Of a stretch of DNA of 64,000 nt, positions 17,219 through 23,969 are shown in pieces. The stretch is from AC-37 sp036389295 (GTDB lineage: Bacteria; Actinomycetota; Thermoleophilia; Solirubrobacterales; Thermoleophilaceae), in assembly GCA_036389295.1 (NCBI GenBank), contig DASVQB010000021.1:107415-171414 (forward strand), given 5' to 3'. How positions within the stretch are numbered: the stretch's first letter is position 1; each line of letters opens with the position of its first letter. Made by a program: the position numbers and the translations under genes. Below the pieces are notes generated by a model. It did not search any database and had not been told where the DNA came from. It saw nothing but the letters and a program-made list of their open reading frames with translations.

Positions 17219-19125
17219 CGGCACATGAGCAGCGACCGCAGGAGGTTGTAGCGGTACACGTGCGTGGTCCGTGTCCATCGGGCGTGGGCGCGCGCCCGAT
17301 CCGGCCAGTCGCGCAGGGCGGCGTCCATCCCGTCGAGGTCGAGGAGCTCCCGGCAGCCGGCGTGCTCGCGTGCCGCCGCGAGCTCGTCCACGAGCTCTCG
17401 GCGGCGGTCCGCCAGCCGCTCCAGCCAGTCGGGCAGCTGGGCGCCGCGTCGCGTGCGCTCGACGATGGACGGGGGCAGGCGGTCGGCCATCGCGTCGCGG
17501 CTGACCACACGGGTGCGGCCGTCGTGCCGGCGGGCCCACGGCGGCTGCGTCGCACACAGGGCTATCACCCGGATGTCGCTGGTCGGATCGGACCTGCGCA
17601 CCCCCGCCAGCGCGTCGCGGACCGCGGCCGACTCGGCGATGAATCCGCTGTAGGTGACGAGCCGGAGCGCCTCCGCGCGCATCGATCGCCGCGGCGCCGG
17701 ACGAAAGGCCCGAACGTGCTGGCGAACGAGCGCCTCGGTGCCCGGCCCCGCGAATCGCAGCTCGACCTCGGCGGAGATCCCCGCCCGGCGGGCCCGCGCG
17801 ACCTCTCGCGCGCGGTGAATCGCCGGCGGGGCGAGCTGTCGAGCCAGCTCGCGCCCGGCTGTGCGGATTCGAGACGAGCCCGTCGAGGCGGCGAGCGCGG
17901 CGATCTCGTGACCGAGCGCGCCAAGCCGACCGCGGGACAGGAGGGCGGCCAGCCAGAACCGATCGTCGGCGGAGAAGAACGCGTTGCCGCGCGCGCCGGT
18001 GAGCAGCGTCCCCACGCCCTCGGCGCCGGCTCGGCGCTGCGCCTCCGACATCCACAGCTCGTTGCAGGGATTGCGCGGCGGCGGGGAGCCCGCGGCGAAG
18101 CGCGCATCGTGGGAGGAGAGCACAGGCGCGCCGCTGTCGCCGATGAACGCCGGCCGCAGGTTCGGGTGCCATGTGGCGAGCTCGCGCACGAGCCGCGACT
18201 CGTCCGCGTCGACGTTCGGATCCGTGGGGCCGGCCCAGCCGGGCGGTGGGGCCGCCGTGTACGTTCGGATGACGTCGCTCGGCCGCAGCCGCGCTGCCGT
18301 CGCCGCGACGGACGTCGAGTCCAGTCCTCCGCTGAGCATGACCCCGACCGGCTCGCCCGCCGGCAGGCGGCGCTCCACGGCGGAGTCGAACGTCTCCCGC
18401 AGCTCGGCGGCGTAGGCCTCGGGTGAGCCGAGCTCGACGATCCGGTTCGGGTCCACGGTCCAGTACCGCCGGCGGCGGAGGCCTTCCCCATCGACCCACG
18501 CGCAGTGGCCTGGCGGCAGCGTCGTGACGCCCGTGACGAAGGTCCGCTCGGTGTCCATCCGGAGCGCCAGCCACTCGGCCACCCTCGCGGCGTCGAGCTC
18601 GTGACCCACACCGTCGAGTGCGCACATCGACAGTGCGGTCGTCGCGAACGCCACCACTCCGCGGCGCCGATGGACCTGAAGCGGGCGCATGCCGATCTGG
18701 TCACGTGCGATCAGCACGCCGCCGCGGCGAGCGTCGGCGATCGCGAACGCGAACTCGCCGCTGAGACGGTCCAGGCAGCCGTCGCCCCAACGCGCGTACG
18801 CCGCGAGGATCAGCTGCGGATCGGAAGAGGGCTCGCCCGCCGGCATCGGCAGGGATGCCTCGAGCTCCGCCCGGCAGTCGAGGACCGCGTCGGCCACGAG
18901 GCAGAGCGCACCGTCGGCGGACCGCAGCGGCTGATCGAGCGAGAGCGGCGCGCCGGGTTGGCTCGCCTCGCAGACTCCGAGGGCGACCCCGATGCGTCCG
19001 ACGGTCCCCGCCCACGCGCCCTCCGACTCCTGTCCGAGCGGGCGGAGCGAATGCATCGCGCCGGCAAGGTCCCGTGCCGCGAAGGGTCGCCCGTCGGTTC
19101 CGATCACCCCACAGATCGCGCTCAC
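17170..19125 (-). CDS. lasso peptide cyclase, asparagine synthetase-like
   Basis: 651 residues. The N-terminal glutaminase-like domain (1-~200) begins MSAICGVIG, with Cys at position 5 rather than 2, so glutamine hydrolysis is doubtful, as is usual in lasso cyclases. The C-terminal synthetase domain has the PPi loop SGGLDS (265-270), the DADESRL region and conserved GARGNAFFSADDRFW and YSGFIAESAAVRDAL segments. In the lasso pathway this enzyme adenylates the Asp/Glu side chain of the core and joins it to the core N-terminus. It lies 31 bases after the kinase gene on the same strand. The assignment rests on the adjoining B1, B2 and precursor genes. Confidence 0.88.
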   Translation of the reverse strand: MSAICGVIGTDGRPFAARDLAGAMHSLRPLGQESEGAWAGTVGRIGVALGVCEASQPGAPLSLDQPLRSADGALCLVADAVLDCRAELEASLPMPAGEPSSDPQLILAAYARWGDGCLDRLSGEFAFAIADARRGGVLIARDQIGMRPLQVHRRRGVVAFATTALSMCALDGVGHELDAARVAEWLALRMDTERTFVTGVTTLPPGHCAWVDGEGLRRRRYWTVDPNRIVELGSPEAYAAELRETFDSAVERRLPAGEPVGVMLSGGLDSTSVAATAARLRPSDVIRTYTAAPPPGWAGPTDPNVDADESRLVRELATWHPNLRPAFIGDSGAPVLSSHDARFAAGSPPPRNPCNELWMSEAQRRAGAEGVGTLLTGARGNAFFSADDRFWLAALLSRGRLGALGHEIAALAASTGSSRIRTAGRELARQLAPPAIHRAREVARARRAGISAEVELRFAGPGTEALVRQHVRAFRPAPRRSMRAEALRLVTYSGFIAESAAVRDALAGVRRSDPTSDIRVIALCATQPPWARRHDGRTRVVSRDAMADRLPPSIVERTRRGAQLPDWLERLADRRRELVDELAAAREHAGCRELLDLDGMDAALRDWPDRARAHARWTRTTHVYRYNLLRSLLMCRYLRFFDAHAAGRSGL

Positions 19126-19156
19126 GGCGGTGGCAAGCTACCCGCGGGGCGAGGGT

Positions 19157-19834
19157 TCATTGCGCGAGCTCGCGGACGCGCTCCAGGACTCGTGGCAGAT
19201 GCGCCCAGTCGCGCGGACGGCCGAGCTCCCACGCGGGCAGGGCCGCGAAGTCGAGCAGACGTGCCGAGTCGGTGACGCCGCGCCGGTGCCACCCCTGCCG
19301 GCGGGCGATGCGGGCGATCCGCTCCGGCGCGGGCAGCGGGCGGATCGCGAGCTCGTCCGCCCACTTCAGAAAGAGCCATCCCGCCAGGGGCGCCTCGCGC
19401 GGCGGGCCGTCGAGGAACAGGCGCTCGCGAGCTCCCCGGCGCACCGTCACGAGCGCGTCGCGGACCCCGAGGTGGGCCGCGGCATCCGGGCGGAGGTCGA
19501 CACACCGAACGCCCGACAGGCAGCGGGTCCCGTCGAGCACCAGCGTGTCGTCCCCGAGCACGGGCACGCCGGCCAGGGCAAGGGCCGCCATCAGGGTGCT
19601 CTTGCCGTCGTGACGCTCGCCGACGACCGCCCAGGCGCCTCCCCCGCCGACGAACGCCCCGGCGTGGAACGCCATTCGGCCAGGGAGCCACTGCGCGTAG
19701 ATCGCGCCGAGCATCCCGAGGCGCGGATGCACGATCTCGTCGGACGTCAATCGGTGGCCGCCCCGGAAGGACGCCACGCCTGCTCTTCGGTCCACCGTGA
19801 CGTGGAGCCCGGGAACGTCCGGGTAGCACGCCAT
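19157..19834 (-). CDS. HPr-kinase-like protein, putative lasso peptide kinase (5' end disrupted or misplaced)
   Basis: 225 residues from the first usual start codon in frame (ATG 19834). It contains Walker A GERHDGKST (72-80), the SDEIVHPRLG and AFHAGAFV segments before it, and GDDTLVL (94-100), the layout of lasso-cluster HPr kinase homologues, which phosphorylate a C-terminal Ser of the peptide. Homology-like sequence continues upstream in the same frame for about 50 codons (AYGVAVTGLEAEDRLLVAAE) with strong codon bias but no usual start. An ATG at 19992 would supply it if the (CG)6 run at 19977-19988 were one unit shorter, giving 277 residues. Either a frameshift, a sequence error or an unusual start is implied. 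Confidence 0.75.
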   Translation of the reverse strand: MACYPDVPGLHVTVDRRAGVASFRGGHRLTSDEIVHPRLGMLGAIYAQWLPGRMAFHAGAFVGGGGAWAVVGERHDGKSTLMAALALAGVPVLGDDTLVLDGTRCLSGVRCVDLRPDAAAHLGVRDALVTVRRGARERLFLDGPPREAPLAGWLFLKWADELAIRPLPAPERIARIARRQGWHRRGVTDSARLLDFAALPAWELGRPRDWAHLPRVLERVRELAQ

Positions 19835-19976
19835 GTCCTCCTCGAGGACGGTCCCACCGGCACCCGCCGCGCGCGAGTCGGCGACGATCAGGACGGTCGG
19901 CCAGGGGGATTCGGCCGCGACCAGGAGGCGGTCCTCGGCCTCCAGGCCGGTGACGGCGACGCCGTAGGCCCCACGA

Positions 19977-19988
19977 CGCGCGCGCGCG
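19977..19988. repeat. (CG)6 dinucleotide run at the kinase 5' end
   Basis: Six CG units lie 2 bases downstream (in the gene's direction) of the ATG at 19992-19990. With five units, that ATG would be in frame with the kinase; with six it is not. Such runs can slip during replication or be miscalled. Confidence 0.7.
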
Positions 19989-20005
19989 CCATACTCGGGA
20001 GGCTC

Positions 20006-20034
20006 TGGACCGTCGATCGCGCCGAGTCTAGACT
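20006..20034 (+). promoter_or_regulatory. possible promoter of the lasso precursor operon
   Basis: TGGACC (20006-20011) and TAGACT (20029-20034) are separated by 17 bases, with the precursor start 32 bases downstream. Both hexamers deviate from the consensus, so this is a modest prediction. It lies in the only intergenic gap between the kinase and the precursor. Confidence 0.35.
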
Positions 20035-20066
20035 GCCCCGCCTACCCCCCGAAGCAGGAGAGGACC

Positions 20067-20222
20067 ATGAGCGAAGATCACGGCCGCACGCAGGAGCCGG
20101 TGGCCGATCCCCAGGATCCCCGCGAGGAGTACATGACCCCTGCGCTGACCGATCTCGGGTCGTTCCAGGAGCTCACCCAACTCGGTGCCAGCGGCAACGT
20201 TGACGCCGAGGGCATGTCATAG
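20067..20222 (+). CDS. lasso peptide precursor
   Basis: 51 residues, preceded by GGAGAGG with good spacing. The leader contains Y22-x-x-P25-x-L27-x-x-x-G31-x5-T37, the motif that binds the B1 protein in lasso systems, with Thr at leader position -2. The predicted core after Gln38 is LGASGNVDAEGMS (13 residues): Leu1 would be joined to Asp8 (Asp46 of the precursor) as an 8-residue ring, as in citrulassin, which also begins with Leu. This leaves a short 5-residue tail ending in Ser13, a suitable target for the kinase encoded next door. A core starting at Gly40 with a 7-residue ring is a weaker alternative. First gene of the operon with the oxygenase and B1. Confidence 0.85.
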   Translation: MSEDHGRTQEPVADPQDPREEYMTPALTDLGSFQELTQLGASGNVDAEGMS

Positions 20223-20311
20223 CCACGGCCCACCAGGTCGCTGCACCGACCTCGGCGCGGGTCGGCCGGGACGTCGACGCGCTCCGGCGCGAGCTCACGC
20301 TGCGCCACGCC

Positions 20312-20848
20312 GTGGTCCTCCGCTCGTTCCTCGATGCGGACGAGCGCGAATGGATCGGGCGACGGCTCGACGAAGCACGCTTCCACCCGCACACCATCGA
20401 GGCGACCGGCAAGACCGAGCTGCTGATGGAGCCGAACGCCATCTCCGCCCTGCTGCTGTTCAAGCTGTGCGATCCGGAGGTGTTCGACCTCGTCGAGCGC
20501 GTCACGGGGTCCTGCCCGGTCGGGTACTTTCGCGGCCGCACGTATCGCATGGTGCCCGGCGCGGGCCACTTCTCGCCGTGGCACGACGACGCCGTGGACG
20601 GCCGTCTGGCCGCGTTCACGATCAACCTCAGCCCGCAGCCGTTCGACGGAGCGAGACTGCAGGTCAAGAGCGCTGCCGACGACGAGCTGCTCACCGAGAT
20701 CGGCGATCTCGATTTCGGTGACGCGGTGCTGATCCAGATCTCCCGGGCCTACCAGCACCGGAACAGCCCTCTGCTCGGGACGGCTCCCAAGACGTCCTAC
20801 GCGGGTTTCTTCTACCCGGGTGAGCCATCGCCCCTGGCTCGCCGATGA
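20312..20848 (+). CDS. 2-oxoglutarate/Fe(II) oxygenase-like protein in the lasso locus
   Basis: 178 residues from GTG 20312. The jelly-roll iron site is visible: HxD as His91-x-Asp93 in SPWHDDAVDG, distal His149 in AYQHRNSP, and Lys160 in PKTSYAGFF where an Arg binding 2-oxoglutarate is usual. Prolyl-hydroxylase-like; it could hydroxylate the precursor, perhaps Asp or Asn, but the target is not shown. Codon bias suggests coding sequence upstream of 20312 (to about 20222) in the same frame, but no ATG, GTG or TTG occurs there; only an ATA overlaps the precursor stop. No ribosome binding site precedes 20312. Its stop overlaps the B1 start as ATGA. Confidence 0.75.
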   Translation: MVLRSFLDADEREWIGRRLDEARFHPHTIEATGKTELLMEPNAISALLLFKLCDPEVFDLVERVTGSCPVGYFRGRTYRMVPGAGHFSPWHDDAVDGRLAAFTINLSPQPFDGARLQVKSAADDELLTEIGDLDFGDAVLIQISRAYQHRNSPLLGTAPKTSYAGFFYPGEPSPLARR

Positions 20849-21108
20849 CCGTCATTCGGCTGCGGGCCGACAGCCTCTTCTGGCGCGAGTCCGGGAGCGA
20901 GATCGTCGCCCTCGACGCGGACGCGTCACGCTACCTCGCGGCGAACCCGAGCGCCGCAACGCTGTGGAAGCGGCTGGGCGAGGGCGCGACCGAGGCCGAT
21001 CTCGTCGACACCCTCTGCGAGCGCTACGAGGTGTCGCGCGACACCGCCGAGGCCGACGTGTCGGCGTTCCTGGAGCAGCTCTCCGCGCGCGGCCTGCTGG
21101 AACCGTAA
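20845..21108 (+). CDS. PqqD-like lasso B1 protein (precursor recognition element)
   Basis: 87 residues with the PqqD fold: the strands TVIRLRADSLFWRESGSEIVALD, the helix NPSAATLWKRL, then TEADLVDTLCERYEVSRDTAEADVSAFLEQLSARGLLEP. In lasso biosynthesis B1 binds the leader through its YxxP motif and presents the precursor to B2. Translationally coupled to the oxygenase gene by ATGA. Together with precursor, B2 and cyclase it completes the minimal set. Confidence 0.9.
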   Translation: MTVIRLRADSLFWRESGSEIVALDADASRYLAANPSAATLWKRLGEGATEADLVDTLCERYEVSRDTAEADVSAFLEQLSARGLLEP

Positions 21109-21142
21109 CGCCACGGCTTCGCGCGCTTCGCGTTCTCGTCAG

Positions 21143-21216
21143 TCGGGGCGACTGGATTTGAACCAGCGACCTTTCGGCCCCCAGCCGAATGCGCTACCAG
21201 ACTGCGCCACGCCCCG
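21143..21216 (-). tRNA. tRNA-Pro (GGG)
   Basis: Read on the minus strand, the acceptor stem CGGGGCG pairs with CGCCCCG. The anticodon arm is TTCGG-CTGGGGG-CCGAA with anticodon GGG, and the T arm has GGTTCAAATCC. Discriminator A; no encoded CCA. Confidence 0.93.
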
Positions 21217-21284
21217 TGGGGTATGTCGGGAGCCGGCGCGCGACGGCGGCGGCTCCGTTTGTCAGGGCCCCAATCGGGCCCCAG

Positions 21285-21355
21285 AGCGGGCGACGGGAAT
21301 CGAACCCGCCCTACGAGCTTGGAAGGCTCGGGTGCAGCCACAACACTTCGCCCGC
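21285..21355 (-). tRNA. tRNA-Gly (UCC)
   Basis: Acceptor stem GCGGGCG pairs with CGCCCGC. The anticodon arm is CGAGC-CTTCCAA-GCTCG with anticodon TCC, and the T loop has TTCGATT. Discriminator T; CCA not encoded. Confidence 0.93.
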
Positions 21356-21470
21356 CTGCACGGGCCATTCTAGAGGCGGGTTGCGGGTCTCGCCAGGCCG
21401 GCCCGCCTCCCCGAAGAGCCCCCGAACGGCGGTTGAGAGCCCCCGGGCCGCGTGCGAGCATAGGCGCGAC

Positions 21471-22427
21471 GTGCCCTCCCCCCACGAGACCGGCGAGGTC
21501 CTCTTCCAGGGCTATCCGGCCCGGTCGCTCGCCTCCCGCGAAGCCGAGCTCGAAGCCGTCTTCGCCGCGCAGATCGGGATGATCGGGTGCTCCCTGAAGC
21601 ACGCCGGCGAGGAGCTGCTCGGCCACCGCGGCGGGCTCGCCCGCTACGAGGCCACCGGGTCGACCATGGGCATCCCCCTCCTCCACCCCTGGGCCAACCG
21701 GCTCGGCGCCCTCTCCTACTCCGCCGCCGGCCGCACCGTCGAGCTCGACCCTGACTCGCCCGCGATCAGGACCGACCCGAACGGGCTCCCGATCCACGGC
21801 GTCGTGAACGCCTCCCCCCACTGGCAGGTCCTCGGCGCCGTCGCCGACGAGGCCTCCGCCCGGCTCTCGGCGAGGCTCGACTTCGGCGCCCACCCGGAGC
21901 TGCTCGAGGCCTTCCCCTTCCCCCACGAGCTGCGTCTCGACGTCACGCTCAAGGACACCGCGCTCACGGTCCGCACCACGCTCACGGCGACCGGCGAGGC
22001 GCCCGTCCCGGTCTCGTTCGGCTACCACCCCTACCTCCGGCTTCCCGACCTCCCGCGCGCGGACTGGCACGTGGAGCTGCCGGCCATGACCCGCCTGACA
22101 CTGGACGACCGGATGATCCCGACCGGCGCGACCGAGCCCGCCGCCGCCGAGTCCGGTCCGCTCGGCGACCGCACCTACGACGACGGGTACGCCGATCTGC
22201 GGGACGGCGACCGGTTCGTCCTCGCCGGCGGCGGCCGCCGGATCGCGGTCGAGCTCGCCGGCGGCTACCGGTTCGCCCAGGTCTACGCGCCGGACTCCGA
22301 GGAGGTCGTCTGCTTCGAGCCGATGACCGCGCCCACCAACGCCCTCGTCAGCGGCGACGGCCTCGAGCTGGTCGCCCCCGGCGAGCGGCGCTCGGCCACC
22401 TTCGCGATCTCGGTCGAGCGCGCCTGA
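21471..22427 (+). CDS. aldose 1-epimerase (mutarotase) family protein
   Basis: 318 residues. Mutarotase beta-supersandwich with the catalytic His in SFGYHPYLRLP (about residue 186) and the catalytic Glu in CFEPMTAPTNAL (about residue 283), plus the substrate-binding Arg region MGIPLLHPWANRLG. It interconverts alpha and beta anomers of aldoses, probably in the cytosol. The GTG at 21471 is chosen because any earlier in-frame start would run through the tRNA-Gly gene. Convergent with folD, 27 bases between them. Confidence 0.88.
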   Translation: MPSPHETGEVLFQGYPARSLASREAELEAVFAAQIGMIGCSLKHAGEELLGHRGGLARYEATGSTMGIPLLHPWANRLGALSYSAAGRTVELDPDSPAIRTDPNGLPIHGVVNASPHWQVLGAVADEASARLSARLDFGAHPELLEAFPFPHELRLDVTLKDTALTVRTTLTATGEAPVPVSFGYHPYLRLPDLPRADWHVELPAMTRLTLDDRMIPTGATEPAAAESGPLGDRTYDDGYADLRDGDRFVLAGGGRRIAVELAGGYRFAQVYAPDSEEVVCFEPMTAPTNALVSGDGLELVAPGERRSATFAISVERA

Positions 22428-22454
22428 CCGGCGGATCGGCGCACGAGTGAAGAT

Positions 22455-23300
22455 CTAGGGAGTCCCTGGACTCCCAAATCCTTCAACCGTCGCCGAGAGC
22501 AGGTTCCGAACCAGCATCAGGTTGGTGAGCGGGCCCACGCCGCCGGGCACCGGCGACGCCGCGGCCGCCACCTCGGCCACCTCGTCGTAGCGGACGTCGC
22601 CGACCAGCTGCCCGTCGACGAAGTTCGTCCCCACGTCGACCACGACCGCCCCCGGCGACACCATGTCGCCGCCGACGAGGCCGGCCCGGCCCGCGCAGGC
22701 CACCACGATCTCGCCGCCGCGGACGACCGCCGCCAGGTCCGCGGTGCGCGAGTGGCACACGGTCACGGTCGCGTGCGCCTGGAGCAGGAGCATCGCGAGC
22801 GGCTTGCCTGTGATGTTGCTGCGGCCGACCACCACGGCCCGGCGGCCGGCCACCTCGACGTCGTGCCGCCGCAGCAGCTCCATGACCGCCAGGGGGGTCG
22901 CCGGCGCCATCGCCGGCAGCCCGAGGAACAGCCGCCCGGCGTTCAGGGGGCTCACGCCGTCCACGTCCTTGGCCGGGTCGACCGCCGCGACCACGGCGTC
23001 CTGGTCGACTCCCTCCGGCAGCGGGAGCTGCACGAGGATGCCGCCGACGCCCGGGTCGCGCCCGAGCGCGGAGACCGCCTCCACCGCGTCGGCGGTCGAT
23101 CCCGACAGCTCCACCGACCGCGTCGCGATCCCGAGCTCGCCGCACAGCTTCTCGAGCCGCCCGGCGTAGACCGCGGCCGCCTCGTCGGCGCTGCGCACGA
23201 TCGCGAGCGCGGGGGGCGAGGGCAGGCCGGCGACCGCCTCCCGCAGCTCCTCCCGCAAGCCGGCGGCCACCGCCCGCCCGTCGAGCACCAGTGCGCTCAC
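22455..23300 (-). CDS. folD: methylenetetrahydrofolate dehydrogenase/cyclohydrolase
   Basis: 281 residues. GGILVQLPLPEGVD, AKDVDGVSPLNAGRL, VVVGRSNITGKPLAMLLL and SPVPGGVGPLTNLML are the FolD signatures. It interconverts methylene-, methenyl- and formyl-tetrahydrofolate using NAD(P)+. Tyr45 is kept but the catalytic Lys four residues later (YxxxK) is Leu49 here (YAGRLEKLC), so cyclohydrolase activity may be reduced or use another Lys such as Lys51. The gene starts with GTG overlapping the stop of the cyclodeaminase gene, which may compensate for the loss. Confidence 0.9.
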   Translation of the reverse strand: MSALVLDGRAVAAGLREELREAVAGLPSPPALAIVRSADEAAAVYAGRLEKLCGELGIATRSVELSGSTADAVEAVSALGRDPGVGGILVQLPLPEGVDQDAVVAAVDPAKDVDGVSPLNAGRLFLGLPAMAPATPLAVMELLRRHDVEVAGRRAVVVGRSNITGKPLAMLLLQAHATVTVCHSRTADLAAVVRGGEIVVACAGRAGLVGGDMVSPGAVVVDVGTNFVDGQLVGDVRYDEVAEVAAAASPVPGGVGPLTNLMLVRNLLSATVEGFGSPGTP

Positions 23301-23959
23301 GACGCGGAGGTCCGCTCCTCCACGACCCGCGTCACGCGCTCGGCCAGCTCCCGCCCGGGCGCGCGCGAGGCCAGCGCCGCGAGCCGCTCGTCGGCCGAAC
23401 GCGCGAAGGAGGCGTCCTCGATCCCGCCCGCGTTCAGCCGCACGTTCAGCTCGGCCGAGGCCCGCCCCGCGGCCGCCAGCTCGGCCCCCACGGCGGCGTC
23501 GCTGATCAGGTAGCGGTTCCCCTTCTCGGCCGCCTCGAGCGCCAGCTCCAGCACCTCGACGCAGCGCTCAGCGACCCCGAGCGGCACCTCGGTGCTCTCG
23601 CGGAGCGCCGCCTGTAGCGCCTCGGCGCGCGCGGCCCGCTCCGCCTCGCCCTCCTTCGGCATCGACTGCGCGCGCGAGTACGACCCGTAGGCGGCCACGT
23701 CGTCCTCCACCGCCTGCTCCAGCTCGCCCCGCAGCGCCTCGGACCGCTCGAGCACGCGGCGGAGGTCCTCGTCCACGTCGGCGTACTGCTCCCGCCCGAC
23801 GGTGTACTGGCACACCATGCTCACGAGCGCCGCCCCGAGCGCGCCGGCCAGCGCGGCCGCGCTGCCGCCGCCGGGGGTCGGCTGCTTCGCCGCGAGCCCG
23901 GCCGCGAACTCGCGCACCGGCAGGCCCATCGCGCTCTGGGTCTCCGGGCCGGCCGCCAT
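23297..23959 (-). CDS. formiminotetrahydrofolate cyclodeaminase family protein
   Basis: 220 residues, all-helical FTCD_C domain: PVREFAAGLAAKQPTPGGGSAAALAGALGAALVSMV at the start carries the conserved glycine-rich folate-binding segment, and NRYLISDAAVGAEL the later one. Such stand-alone domains convert formimino-THF to methenyl-THF and ammonia, or act on methenyl-THF directly. First gene of a two-gene folate operon with folD (GTGA overlap), which uses the methenyl-THF product. No formiminotransferase domain is nearby. Confidence 0.85.
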   Translation of the reverse strand: MAAGPETQSAMGLPVREFAAGLAAKQPTPGGGSAAALAGALGAALVSMVCQYTVGREQYADVDEDLRRVLERSEALRGELEQAVEDDVAAYGSYSRAQSMPKEGEAERAARAEALQAALRESTEVPLGVAERCVEVLELALEAAEKGNRYLISDAAVGAELAAAGRASAELNVRLNAGGIEDASFARSADERLAALASRAPGRELAERVTRVVEERTSAS

Positions 23960-23969
23960 CGGCCGCGGC

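Noticed and set aside
21189..21470. N-terminal extension of the aldose epimerase
   Set aside because: This stretch contains the tRNA-Gly gene and part of tRNA-Pro.
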